From an uncultured Bacteroidia bacterium (lineage in GTDB: Bacteria; Bacteroidota; Bacteroidia; Bacteroidales; UBA932): a stretch of 64,000 bases of DNA. Each line of letters begins with the position of its first letter. Within the stretch, counting starts at the first letter, position 1. Where the stretch lies: contig CACXMA010000001.1 of NCBI GenBank assembly GCA_902768665.1, positions 124,001 through 188,000 on the forward strand, in the 5' to 3' direction. The translations under genes and the position numbers were made by a program. Below, in pieces: positions 54,767 through 62,799 of the stretch. The notes beneath the pieces are model-generated. The model was not told where the DNA came from. It ran no database searches and saw only the letters and a program-made list of their open reading frames with translations.

Positions 54767-55000
54767 GGATAGCCCGCCCTCTTTGTAAGTTGCTGACACA
54801 AAGCGCCTCCAGAAGTACCCTGGGCGATCCCCCGCTTTTTTAAAGGGGGATCGCCCACGTGGTTTTGTAATGTGTTGATTATCAACGTTTCCTGAGTATG
54901 GGTGGGTTATCCTCCAAAGATCGCAACCCGGAAATTATTGCAGAAAACCAATGCAGAAGGCTGTGCTGCGGGGAGGTTATAGATTTCGGCAAAAAATTCT
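54767..55000. other. Gene-free region between the lipoprotein operon and the mutL cluster
   Basis: Holds one strong 12-bp palindromic hairpin (listed separately) and no credible gene. Confidence 0.5.
54822..54856. repeat. Perfect 12-bp inverted repeat, terminator-like
   Basis: GGGCGATCCCCC (54822-54833) and GGGGGATCGCCC (54845-54856) around the loop GCTTTTTTAAA. The T-run is in the loop, not after the stem, so it may be a mobile palindrome rather than an ordinary terminator. Confidence 0.65.
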
Positions 55001-55008
55001 TACCTTTG
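55001..55008 (+). promoter_or_regulatory. -7 box of the mutL cluster
   Basis: TACCTTTG, 22 bases upstream of the first ATG of the cluster. Confidence 0.55.
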
Positions 55009-55030
55009 TAAGCTACCAAGTGAAAGTCAT

Positions 55031-55420
55031 ATGGCATTTTTCAATTTCGGCATATTCGGCGAGCAGGAACACCGCGTGTTCAACTACAAGCCCCGCTACT
55101 ACGACCCCGAAAAGGAGGCCGTCAAGGAGAAGTTCGCTTCCGTCGACGGTTCCATGGAAAAGAAGGACTATGTGCCCGGCAGCTACGTCAAGGGCGCTTT
55201 CAAGCGCGAGAACCGCTACCGTACGAGCGGCGGCCGCGTGCGCATGATCGTCTCGCTGGCCGGCCTTCTCCTGATCATTGTGGCGCTGATCTACATCGCC
55301 AAGATGTACCCGAGCCTTGTCAGCAGCGTCGACAAGCAGCAGAAGGAGGACCGCGGCATCGTCACGGACGAGCAGGATCCGGATCAGTACAGGATCGTCG
55401 ATCTCAACAGACCCTATTAG
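55031..55420 (+). CDS. Small inner-membrane protein of the mutL cluster, unknown function
   Basis: 129 aa. A cytoplasmic basic/aromatic N-terminal half (FNYKPRYYDPEKEAVKEKF), one membrane helix at about 72-91 (MIVSLAGLLLIIVALIYIAK) and a short charged tail. This arrangement is familiar as a hypothetical protein just before mutL in Bacteroidales. It ends 3 bases before the mutL ATG. Confidence 0.8.
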   Translation: MAFFNFGIFGEQEHRVFNYKPRYYDPEKEAVKEKFASVDGSMEKKDYVPGSYVKGAFKRENRYRTSGGRVRMIVSLAGLLLIIVALIYIAKMYPSLVSSVDKQQKEDRGIVTDEQDPDQYRIVDLNRPY

Positions 55421-55423
55421 CCC

Positions 55424-57223
55424 ATGCCCCAGCTAAGAATCCTTCCCGGCAATGTCGCCAACATGATCGCCGCGGGCGAGGTCGTCCAGCGGCCCGCTTC
55501 CGTGGTGAAGGAGTTGATGGAGAACGCTTTGGACGCCGGCGCGACGAAAGTCAGCGTGCTTGTCACCGACGCCGGCCGGACGCTCATCCGCGTCATTGAC
55601 GACGGCTGCGGCATGTCCCCTGACGACGCCGTGCTCTGTTTCGAGCGCCATGCGACCTCGAAGCTGGCGAGCGAGGAGGACCTTAACCATATCCTGACCT
55701 ACGGTTTCCGCGGGGAGGCGCTCGCCTCCATCGCCGCCGTCGCGGAGGTGACGCTGCGCACCCGCCGCCCCGAAGATGAAATCGGCTGCGAGGTCTCGTT
55801 CGCCGCGTCTGAGCATATGTCGACCCGCGAGGTCGCCGCGCCCTCCGGCTCGGATTTCTCGGTCCGGAACCTCTTCTACAATGTCCCCGCCCGCCGGAAG
55901 TTCCTCAAGTCGGACAGTGTCGAGATGCGCCATATCGTCGAGGAGTTTACCCGCGTCGCCCTGACCCGTCCCGACGTCAGTTTCGAGCTGCGGCACGGCG
56001 ATCGCGAGGTTTTCTCCCTCAAGCCCGCCCAGTCCCTGAAATTTAGGATCCTGGCCCTTCTCGGGACAAGCGTTGTCGGCGATGTCGTGGATGTAATGGC
56101 CGACACATCCCTTGTCCGCCTGAGCGGATTCGCCGGCCGGCCGGAAGCCGCCCGCAAGACCGCCGGGAACCAGTTCTTCTTCGTCAACGGTCGCTATTTC
56201 CGCAGTCCGTATCTCAACAAAGCGGTCCAGCGTGCCTACGAAGGACTCATCCCCGACGGCGCCTTCCCATCCTATTTCCTCTATCTGGATATGGATCCGG
56301 AAGGGGTCGATGTCAACATCTCCCCGACCAAGAGCGAGGTCAAGTTCGAGGACGAGCACCTCGTGTTCCAGGTCCTGTATGCCGCCGTCAAGGAAGCCAT
56401 CGGCCGTTTTGCCGCGGCGCCGGACATCGATTTCGACTCCGCCCCCGCCGAGACCATGCCCGTGATCGGCCGGCAGTTCGACGAATACCGTCCCGTGAGC
56501 CTCCCCAAGGCCCCCGTGGACGACAGCTACAATCCCTTCGAACAGGGTACTTTCGCCAAGGACCCTGTTGAAAAGCAGCCCTCCTACAGCCGCTATTTCG
56601 AGCGCCAGGATCCCGGCTACGGCAAGCTCTTCGAGGAGCAGCGGGCCGCCGAGACGCCGCTCTTCCTCCTGCCCGGCGGTCGCTATTTCGCGGCTCCGAG
56701 CGCGACCGGCCTGATGGTGGTGAATATCCGCCGCGCCAGCGAGCGCATCCTCTATGAACGCTTCCTGGAGGCCTTCCGCAAGGAAGAACCGGCGACGCAG
56801 GCGGTGCTCTTCCCCGTGCAGGTGCAGGTCGGCGTGGAGGGCCGTCTCCGCTTCGAGGAGCATGCAAAGATGCTCGCCAGCCTCGGCTTCGACATCGCCC
56901 CGTTCGGGGAGGATGCCATCGCCGTCAACGGCGTGCCGCAGGGCTACAGCGCCGAAGAAGGGAAGATCCGGAAGATGGTCGCCGACCTCGAGATGGTCCT
57001 GACGGACGTGCCGGCGGTCCTGCCGCAGACGGTCCTCGGCTCCCTGGCGGAGAAATTCGCCATCCTCGGCGCCTCCCACGGCGACGGCGTGACGACCCCG
57101 GCCGCGGCCCGGCAGCTGCTGGACGCCCTCCTGAAAACGGAGAATCCCGAGCGGACCAGCGGCGGCAAGAAAACCCTCGCCATCTTCCCGCAGGAAGAAC
57201 TTGACAAGAAATTCCAGTTATGA
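55424..57223 (+). CDS. mutL: DNA mismatch repair protein MutL, with degenerate endonuclease motif
   Basis: 599 aa. The GHKL ATPase domain has IAAGEVVQRPASVVKELMENALDAG, DDGCGM and TYGFRGEALASIAAV; the C-terminal dimerisation domain is at about 400-595. In endonuclease-type MutL the C-terminal domain begins with DQHAxxERxxxE; here the aligned segment at 434-445 reads NIRRASERILYE, so the Asp, Gln and His are replaced while the glutamates remain. The nicking activity may therefore be lost. It overlaps the rhomboid gene by 4 bases. Confidence 0.95.
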   Translation: MPQLRILPGNVANMIAAGEVVQRPASVVKELMENALDAGATKVSVLVTDAGRTLIRVIDDGCGMSPDDAVLCFERHATSKLASEEDLNHILTYGFRGEALASIAAVAEVTLRTRRPEDEIGCEVSFAASEHMSTREVAAPSGSDFSVRNLFYNVPARRKFLKSDSVEMRHIVEEFTRVALTRPDVSFELRHGDREVFSLKPAQSLKFRILALLGTSVVGDVVDVMADTSLVRLSGFAGRPEAARKTAGNQFFFVNGRYFRSPYLNKAVQRAYEGLIPDGAFPSYFLYLDMDPEGVDVNISPTKSEVKFEDEHLVFQVLYAAVKEAIGRFAAAPDIDFDSAPAETMPVIGRQFDEYRPVSLPKAPVDDSYNPFEQGTFAKDPVEKQPSYSRYFERQDPGYGKLFEEQRAAETPLFLLPGGRYFAAPSATGLMVVNIRRASERILYERFLEAFRKEEPATQAVLFPVQVQVGVEGRLRFEEHAKMLASLGFDIAPFGEDAIAVNGVPQGYSAEEGKIRKMVADLEMVLTDVPAVLPQTVLGSLAEKFAILGASHGDGVTTPAAARQLLDALLKTENPERTSGGKKTLAIFPQEELDKKFQL

Positions 57224-57957
57224 GAGATATCCCGACAGCAACCAAGCATCTGCTGATTGTCAACTGCCTCCTCTATCTGGCCGTCGTGCTGACGACCGGA
57301 CGGGCGGCGGACGGTCCGCTTGACATGCTGATGCTTTATTACCCGACTTCCGAGCATTTCCACTGGTGGCAGTATGTTACCTATATGTTTATGCACGGCG
57401 GTTTCATGCACCTGTTCTTCAATATGTACGCGCTCTGGCTCTTCGGCTCGATGGTCGAGCAGACCCTCGGCACGAAGCGCTTCCTGATCGTCTATTTTGT
57501 CGCGGGCATCGGTGCGGCGCTGGTGCATACGGGCGTGCAGTATTTCCAGTACATGCAGGAGTTCAACGCCTATGTCAACATGATTCTGGAAGCCCAGCCG
57601 GGTGCTGACCCCGCCGTGGTCCGCGAGCTGGCAAAGACCTACTTCGAGGGCACGTATCTCCAGCCCTGGGGCGTGGAGGCCATCTGCCCGCCGATGCTGG
57701 GTGCCTCCGGTGCCGTCTATGGCATCATGATGGCCTTTGCCATCCTCCACCCCAAGGCTGAGATGCAGCTGCTCTTCCCGCCGGTGCGCCTGACCGCCTT
57801 CTGGATGGTCGTCATTTTCGGCGGCATCGAAATCCTGACCGGCATCTTCGCGACCAGCGACGGCGTGGCCCATTTCGCCCATCTCGGCGGCATGGCCTTC
57901 GCCCTGCTTCCGGTCCTTTACTGGAAAAAGCATCTTTACGACCAATACTGGAACTGA
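57220..57957 (+). CDS. Rhomboid family intramembrane serine protease
   Basis: 245 aa with six membrane helices. The motif FMHGGFMHLFFNMYALWLFG, catalytic Ser in GASGAVYGIMMAF and catalytic His in HFAHLGGMAFA define an active rhomboid (GlpG/PF01694). A longer loop between helices (EFNAYVNMILEAQPGADPAVVRELAKTYF) is typical of the Bacteroidota form. ATGA overlap with mutL shows translational coupling. Confidence 0.93.
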   Translation: MRDIPTATKHLLIVNCLLYLAVVLTTGRAADGPLDMLMLYYPTSEHFHWWQYVTYMFMHGGFMHLFFNMYALWLFGSMVEQTLGTKRFLIVYFVAGIGAALVHTGVQYFQYMQEFNAYVNMILEAQPGADPAVVRELAKTYFEGTYLQPWGVEAICPPMLGASGAVYGIMMAFAILHPKAEMQLLFPPVRLTAFWMVVIFGGIEILTGIFATSDGVAHFAHLGGMAFALLPVLYWKKHLYDQYWN

Positions 57958-57960
57958 TCC

Positions 57961-58563
57961 ATGGAGAAGGAAACCATTCTCAAACAGGCACTTGAGGTCC
58001 TCCGCAGCGGCGGGGTCATCCTCTATCCGACCGACACGGTCTGGGGCATCGGCTGCGACGCGACCGACCCGGATGCCGTTGCCCGCGTCTTCGAAATCAA
58101 GCACCGCGCCGACAGCAAGGCCCTTGTCCTGCTGGCCTCCGACCTCGACATGGTCGCCCGGTACGTCAAGGTGATTCCGCAGATGGCCATCGACCTCGTG
58201 GAGGTCAACGACAGCCCCATGACGCTGATTTATCCCGGCGCCATCGCCGGGGAGAAGGACGCGGCGGCCGACCGCCGCCGTTTGGCGTGGAATGTGATTG
58301 CCGAGGACGGTTCCGTCGGCATCCGCATCCCGATGTCGGAGTTCTGCCGCCAGCTTTCCTACAAGCTCGGCCGGCCCCTGGTCTCGACCTCCGCCAACAT
58401 TTCCGGCGAGCCCACGCCGCAGCGTTTCACGGATATCGCCGAGGAGATCAAGTCCGCCGTGGACTATGCCTGCCCGCCGAAAACGGACACGGAATCGACC
58501 GGAAAGGCCTCGCAGATCATCTTCATCGGCCTCGACGGCGAAGTGAAAATCATCCGCGCCTAG
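57961..58563 (+). CDS. L-threonylcarbamoyladenylate synthase (Sua5/YciO/YrdC family)
   Basis: 200 aa; makes threonylcarbamoyl-AMP for the t6A37 modification of tRNA. GGVILYPTDTVWGIGCDATD, RVFEIKHRADSKALVLLAS, PMTLIYPG and LVSTSANISGEPTPQRF are the YrdC signature. It has no Sua5 C-terminal domain. It begins 3 bases after the rhomboid stop and ends 3 bases before rsmE. Confidence 0.93.
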   Translation: MEKETILKQALEVLRSGGVILYPTDTVWGIGCDATDPDAVARVFEIKHRADSKALVLLASDLDMVARYVKVIPQMAIDLVEVNDSPMTLIYPGAIAGEKDAAADRRRLAWNVIAEDGSVGIRIPMSEFCRQLSYKLGRPLVSTSANISGEPTPQRFTDIAEEIKSAVDYACPPKTDTESTGKASQIIFIGLDGEVKIIRA

Positions 58564-58566
58564 CCC

Positions 58567-59361
58567 ATGGAGCTCTTTTACGCATACGAGGTGGATGGCG
58601 GCATCGCCCGGCTCGACGCCGAGGAGTCCGGCCACTGCGTCCGGGTGCTGCGCCACCGCGCCGGTGACGGGATTTCCGTTATCGACGGTCTCGGTTCCAT
58701 GTTCCGCTGCCGGCTCAGCGACGACAATCCCAAGGGAGCCGTCGCCGAGGTGCTGGAGACCTTCCCGGGGTGGGGGAGCCATCCCTATCATCTGACTCTC
58801 GCCTGCTGTCCGACGAAGAACAACGAGCGCTTCGAGTGGTTTGTGGAAAAGGCCACGGAGGTCGGTGTGGACCGGATCGTACCGGTGATCGGCGAGCGTT
58901 CCGAGCGCAAGGTCTACAAGACGGACCGCGCCGTCCGCATCGCCCTTTCCGCCACCAAGCAGTCCCTCAAGGCCCGCATCCCCGTCATCGACGAGCCCCT
59001 CTCCGTCCGCTCCTTCATCGACAGCCTGTCATTTCGACAGAACGAAGTGAGTGGAGGAATCTCTGCTCCCCTCAAACTGATCGCCTACTGCTTCGAGGAC
59101 GACACCCACCCCCGCATCTCCATCAAGGACGCCCTCTCCACTTCGTCACACGGCATGTCCGCTTCGTCATTCCACGGCTTGTCCGTGGAATCTGTCCCTC
59201 AGATCATCGTCCTCATCGGCCCGGAGGGCGATTTCTCGCCGGAGGAGGCCCGTCACGCACTCGATGCCGGTTTCATTCCCGTCCATCTCGGCAGCTCCCG
59301 TCTTCGCACCGAAACCGCTGCCGTGACGGCCGCCGAGGCCGTTTATTTCCATTTCCTCTGA
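58567..59361 (+). CDS. rsmE: 16S rRNA (uracil1498-N3)-methyltransferase RsmE with two in-frame repeat insertions
   Basis: 264 aa SPOUT methyltransferase. The N-terminal PUA-like part has HCVRVLRHRAGD, the core CPTKNNERFEWFVEKATEVGVDRIVP, and the trefoil knot IGPEGDFSPEEA and LGSSRLRTETAA. Two segments do not belong to the fold and coincide with repeat DNA: about 153-167 (SLSFRQNEVSGGISA) and about 190-210 (LSTSSHGMSASSFHGLSVES). Both fall between conserved strands, keep the frame and probably form loops. The next gene starts on the last base of its stop. Confidence 0.92.
   Translation: MELFYAYEVDGGIARLDAEESGHCVRVLRHRAGDGISVIDGLGSMFRCRLSDDNPKGAVAEVLETFPGWGSHPYHLTLACCPTKNNERFEWFVEKATEVGVDRIVPVIGERSERKVYKTDRAVRIALSATKQSLKARIPVIDEPLSVRSFIDSLSFRQNEVSGGISAPLKLIAYCFEDDTHPRISIKDALSTSSHGMSASSFHGLSVESVPQIIVLIGPEGDFSPEEARHALDAGFIPVHLGSSRLRTETAAVTAAEAVYFHFL
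59025..59067. repeat. Interspersed repeat inside rsmE
   Basis: CCTGTCATTTCGACAGAACG then AAGTGAGTGGAGGAATCTCTGCT, of the type found widely in Bacteroidota genomes; related to 51041-51072. Read in frame as SLSFRQNEVSGGISA. Confidence 0.65.
59140..59194. repeat. Protein-coding palindromic repeat, copy in rsmE
   Basis: One degenerate unit (CTTCGTCACACGGCATGTCCG) and one good unit (TCGTCATTCCACGGCTTGTC plus CCGTGGAATCT). It lies in the opposite orientation to the reading strand compared with the rimM and msrA copies, giving SSFHGLSVES instead of DSTDKPWND, again without a stop. Confidence 0.8.
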
Positions 59362-59852
59362 TGCTGATCGGCCTGATTTCCGATACCCACGGCGTCTTTT
59401 CCGCCGAGTTCCGCGATTTCCTCGCGCCGGTCGACCAGATCTGGCATGCGGGCGATTTTGGCGGCGGACTCGCTACTGCGGCGGAGATAGCGGCCTTCAA
59501 GCCTCTTATCGGGGTCTATGGCAACTGCGACAACCAGGGCCTGCGCTACGACCATCCCCTCTATCGCTGCTGGGACTGCGAGGGCATGAAGATCCTCATG
59601 ACCCATATCGGCGGTTCTCCCGGCCATTACTATCCGGAAGCCCGCAAACTCATTGAAACACACCGCCCTGACATTTTCGTATGCGGCCACTCCCACATCC
59701 TCAAAGTGATGATGGACTCGAAATACAACTTCCTTTATATCAATCCCGGCGCCTGCGGGATTCAGGGATGGCACCCGGTCCGCACGGCCCTTCGCTTTCG
59801 GATTGAAAGGGGGGAAATCAGCGCCATGGAGGTCTATAAATTGGACAGATAG
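59361..59852 (+). CDS. YfcE/MJ0936-type metallophosphoesterase
   Basis: 163 aa calcineurin-like phosphodiesterase of the small YfcE group. Metal motifs LISDTHG, HAGDFGG, GVYGNCDN, LMTHIGG and CGHSHILK are complete. The ATG shares its A with the last base of the rsmE TGA. Probable general phosphodiesterase; substrate unknown. Last gene of the cluster that starts at 55031. Confidence 0.92.
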   Translation: MLIGLISDTHGVFSAEFRDFLAPVDQIWHAGDFGGGLATAAEIAAFKPLIGVYGNCDNQGLRYDHPLYRCWDCEGMKILMTHIGGSPGHYYPEARKLIETHRPDIFVCGHSHILKVMMDSKYNFLYINPGACGIQGWHPVRTALRFRIERGEISAMEVYKLDR

Positions 59853-59916
59853 GCCCTTTGCCGGGTGAATTTGTAAAATTTTTTGAAAATTGTTTCTTTT
59901 TTATCCAAAATAAAAC

Positions 59917-59924
59917 TACATTTG
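59917..59924 (+). promoter_or_regulatory. -7 box of the small Ala/Glu-rich lipoprotein
   Basis: TACATTTG, 51 bases before the ATG, in an AT-rich leader. Confidence 0.55.
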
Positions 59925-59975
59925 CACCTGGTATCAATTTAGGAGTTTTTTAACCTTTTAATATTATTAACTACT

Positions 59976-60215
59976 ATGAAGAAGATTTTTGTTGCCGCCG
60001 CGATCCTTGCTATGTTCGCCGCCGTTTCCTGCAAGAACAATGAGAAGAAGACTGAGGAAGCTGCTGAGGCTCCCGCCGTTGAGGCTGCTGAGGCTCCCGC
60101 TGACCCGACCCTCGAGGACAAGGCCAAAGCCGCTGCTGAAGGTGTTGCCGAGCAGGCTATCGACGCTGCTGCCGACAAGGCTGCCAACGAGATTGTCAAC
60201 GCAATCAACAAGTAA
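59976..60215 (+). CDS. Small Ala/Glu-rich lipoprotein
   Basis: 79 aa, lipobox AAVSC (Cys19) followed by KNNEKKTEEAAEAPAVEAAE and a predicted amphipathic helix (LEDKAKAAAEGVAEQAIDAA). The low-complexity make-up recalls Lpp-like or cell-envelope stress lipoproteins, but no family is certain. A strong promoter, AT-rich leader and strong terminator suggest high expression. Confidence 0.8.
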   Translation: MKKIFVAAAILAMFAAVSCKNNEKKTEEAAEAPAVEAAEAPADPTLEDKAKAAAEGVAEQAIDAAADKAANEIVNAINK

Positions 60216-60234
60216 GTCGCGATCGACTGTTATG

Positions 60235-60269
60235 CCGGGCTCTCCCTACGCGGAGGGCCCGGTTTTTTT
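60235..60269 (+). terminator. Terminator after the small lipoprotein gene
   Basis: CCGGGCTCTCC (60235-60245) pairs with GGAGGGCCCGG (60252-60262), slightly offset, followed by TTTTTTT. Confidence 0.85.
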
Positions 60270-60299
60270 ATGCACCCACCGGGATTGCCGGATTTTTTG

Positions 60300-60307
60300 T
60301 ATCTTTG
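60300..60307 (+). promoter_or_regulatory. -7 box of the nitroreductase gene
   Basis: TATCTTTG, 46 bases before the ATG. Confidence 0.55.
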
Positions 60308-60353
60308 CGCAGGAGGGGTTTCCCTTGACCCGAAATTATTAACACTACATACT

Positions 60354-60971
60354 ATGAAGAAGAGCTTCCACACCCGTTTCAGCGATATCGCCAAGGTCCG
60401 GAACCGTGCCGCCTTTGCCGACATCGAGCAGAAAATCACCAAGTACGAGTATGGTTCCGATGCATTCATGCAGATTCTGTCCAGCCGCTACTCCTGCCAC
60501 TCCTTCACTAATTATCCCGTCTCTGACTCCAAACTGAATATGATTCTCGAGGCCGGCCGCATGGCTCCTTCCGCCAAGAATCTCCAGCCGACCCGGATCT
60601 GGGTCGTCAAAGGCGAAGACGCTCTCGCCCGCCTCAGGACGGTCCACCCCTGCTACGGCGCCCCGGTCGTCCTGGTGGTTGGCTGCCGGAACGAAGAGGC
60701 CTGGGTCCGCGAGAGCGACGGGATCAATTCTGCGAAGACCGACGCCGCCATCGTCCTGACGCACCTGATGCTTACGGCGACCGATGCGGGTCTGGCCAAT
60801 ATGTGGATATGGGACTTCGACCCGAGCAAGGTGCGGGAGGTCCTCCCCGAGACCCGGGAGCACGGCATTTATGCCCTCCTTGCCATCGGTTATCCGGCCG
60901 ACGGTGCCGGCAAGCCCACTGAACTCCATTCCGTCAGAAAGTCCCTCGACGAGCTCGTCACCGTTCTGTAG
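60354..60971 (+). CDS. Nitroreductase family flavoprotein
   Basis: 205 aa. After a ~35-residue N-terminal extension the nitroreductase fold begins with ILSSRYSCHSFTNYPVSDSKLNMILEAGRMAPSAKN split across FMN-binding strands (RYS-R type, SAKNLQP). DAAIVLTHLMLTATDAGLANMWI and ALLAIGYPADG complete the family. FMN-dependent reductase; natural substrate unknown. Upstream in-frame codons lie in the promoter region, so ATG 60354 is used. Confidence 0.88.
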   Translation: MKKSFHTRFSDIAKVRNRAAFADIEQKITKYEYGSDAFMQILSSRYSCHSFTNYPVSDSKLNMILEAGRMAPSAKNLQPTRIWVVKGEDALARLRTVHPCYGAPVVLVVGCRNEEAWVRESDGINSAKTDAAIVLTHLMLTATDAGLANMWIWDFDPSKVREVLPETREHGIYALLAIGYPADGAGKPTELHSVRKSLDELVTVL

Positions 60972-61001
60972 CGGCAGGGCTCTTTATTCCAATTTTATTT
61001 G

Positions 61002-61009
61002 TATCTTTG
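61002..61009 (+). promoter_or_regulatory. -7 box of the 61032 gene
   Basis: TATCTTTG, 22 bases upstream of the ATG. Confidence 0.55.
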
Positions 61010-61031
61010 CAGCGATTTAAATCTGAACGAT

Positions 61032-61313
61032 ATGAATTTAAGAGACATCAAAAAAGACATCGAATACGTGATCGGCGCATTCGTAGACGACTGTACGCTC
61101 GTTCTTTCCGTCCACAAGGGTGACGACGTGGACGAGGTGGCCGGCCTCATCGATGAGGCTGTCGACCTGTTCAACGACCTGCGCAACCGCAGCGTGAACC
61201 CGGAAGGCAACAAGAGAGCCTGGTATCTCGGCCTCCGCAAGGAGCTCGTCGAGAAGGTGGACGCCCTGTACGACCGCCTGAGTGCCGCCGTCAAGAAGAA
61301 CGTCGCCGCTTAA
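61032..61313 (+). CDS. Small conserved cytoplasmic protein, unknown function
   Basis: 93 aa, all-helical, acidic (RDIKKDIEYVIGAFVDDCTLV, DEVAGLIDEAVDLFNDLRNR, ELVEKVDALYDRLSAAVKK). It looks like the short hypothetical protein common next to housekeeping genes in Bacteroidales. It is a single gene with its own promoter and terminator. Upstream in-frame start codons are inside the promoter and were not used. Confidence 0.8.
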   Translation: MNLRDIKKDIEYVIGAFVDDCTLVLSVHKGDDVDEVAGLIDEAVDLFNDLRNRSVNPEGNKRAWYLGLRKELVEKVDALYDRLSAAVKKNVAA

Positions 61314-61334
61314 TTCGACGCCTTTCCCTTTTAT

Positions 61335-61370
61335 CCGGCCTGCGCCTTTGTGCCCGGGCCGGTTTTTTTT
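61335..61370 (+). terminator. Terminator after the 61032 gene
   Basis: CCGGCC (61335-61340) and GGCCGG (61357-61362) followed by TTTTTTTT. Confidence 0.75.
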
Positions 61371-61422
61371 TGTTTTGCGGCGGCATTTTTCGTAACTTGG
61401 CGGTCCGTAAAATGATTGAGTT

Positions 61423-62799
61423 ATGGCAGTGAAAGCGAGTCCGAAATCCAAGAGCGTGTGGTTCTGCACCTCCTGCGGCAATGAGTTCCCGAAGTGGATG
61501 GGGCAGTGCCCGGCCTGCAAGGAGTGGAATACCCTGCAGGAGCGGGAGATGATCAGCGGTGTCAGCGGCGGCCGCGGGGCGCAGCATGTCCCCGGCGCGA
61601 GCCGGAAGCCCGTCCGGCTCAAGGAAGTGGAGGCTACGGGTGAGGACCGCATCTCCCTCGGCAGCACCGAAGTGGACCGCCTGCTCGGCGGCGGCATCGT
61701 CAAGGGCTCGCTCGTGCTGATCGGCGGCGAGCCGGGCATCGGCAAGTCGACCCTCTCGCTGCAGCTGCCCTTGCAGAGTCCCCATCTCAAAACCCTCTAC
61801 GTCACGGGCGAGGAAAGCGTCAAGCAGGTCAAGATGCGGGCGGACCGCCTCGGTGGAGATAGCTCCAACTGCCTGATATTCAGCGAAACGCTGATGGACA
61901 GCATCCTCGCGGAGGCGGAGGAGGCCGCGCCGGATCTGATGATTGTCGACTCGGTCCAGACGATGTACTGCAGCGGGGTGGAATCGACAGCCGGCAGCGT
62001 GTCGCAGATCAAGGAAACCGCCGCCCGGCTGCTTCGTTTCGCCAAGGAATCCGGCATCCCCGTGATCCTCATCGGCCATATCACCAAGGAAGGCGCCATC
62101 GCCGGCCCGAAGATTCTCGAGCACATCGTCGATGTCGTCCTGCAGTTCGAGGGGGAGAACCGCGGGGCCTACCGCGTCCTTCGCAGCATCAAGAACCGTT
62201 TCGGCTCCACCTCCGAGCTCGCCGTCTTCGAGATGACGGGCACGGGTCTCCGCGAAGTCAGCAATCCCTCCGAGCTGCTGATTCCCCAGCACGAGGACGG
62301 CCTCAGCGGCACGGCGGTCGCCGCCATGCTCGACGGCGTGCGTCCCTTCCTGTTCGAGGTCCAGGCGCTTGTCTCGTCGGCCGTTTATGGCACCGCCCAG
62401 CGCAGCGCGACGGGCTTCGACGTGCGCCGGCTCAACATGCTCCTCGCCGTGCTGGAGCGCCGCGCCGGCTTCAAGCTCAGCCAGAAAGACGTCTTTCTTA
62501 ACATGGCCGGCGGCCTTCGCGTGACCGATCCGGCAGCGGATCTCGCCGTCGTCTGCGCCGTACTGTCCTCGAACTTCGATTTTCCGATTCCGAACGATGT
62601 CTGTTTCGCGGGGGAAGTCGGTCTCAGCGGCGAGATCCGCCCTGTCTCCCAGGCCGAACGCCGCGCCACCGAAGCTGCCCGCCTCGGCTTCAAAAAAGTA
62701 TTTCTCTCGAGTTACACGCGATTTGACAGGAAGCCCCAGGGCATCGAGGTCGTCAAGGTCGCCGACATCCCTGCCCTCGTCAAGGCACTGTTCAGATAG
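61423..62799 (+). CDS. radA: DNA repair protein RadA/Sms
   Basis: 458 aa, normal length. C4 zinc finger (FCTSCGNEFPKWMGQCPACKEW), Walker A GGEPGIGKST, the RadA-specific KNRFGS motif and the Lon-like C-terminal domain (VFLNMAGGLRVTDPAADLAVV, VCFAGEVGLSGEIRPV). Drives branch migration in recombination. A TAACTTGG -7-like element lies 27 bases upstream of the ATG. Its 3' end overlaps the convergent 5'-nucleotidase gene by 8 bases. Confidence 0.97.
   Translation: MAVKASPKSKSVWFCTSCGNEFPKWMGQCPACKEWNTLQEREMISGVSGGRGAQHVPGASRKPVRLKEVEATGEDRISLGSTEVDRLLGGGIVKGSLVLIGGEPGIGKSTLSLQLPLQSPHLKTLYVTGEESVKQVKMRADRLGGDSSNCLIFSETLMDSILAEAEEAAPDLMIVDSVQTMYCSGVESTAGSVSQIKETAARLLRFAKESGIPVILIGHITKEGAIAGPKILEHIVDVVLQFEGENRGAYRVLRSIKNRFGSTSELAVFEMTGTGLREVSNPSELLIPQHEDGLSGTAVAAMLDGVRPFLFEVQALVSSAVYGTAQRSATGFDVRRLNMLLAVLERRAGFKLSQKDVFLNMAGGLRVTDPAADLAVVCAVLSSNFDFPIPNDVCFAGEVGLSGEIRPVSQAERRATEAARLGFKKVFLSSYTRFDRKPQGIEVVKVADIPALVKALFR

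Noticed and set aside
58770..59360. N-terminal extension of the metallophosphoesterase frame through rsmE
   Set aside because: RsmE is well supported in the other frame; the extension is a shadow, and the real start is the ATG at 59361.
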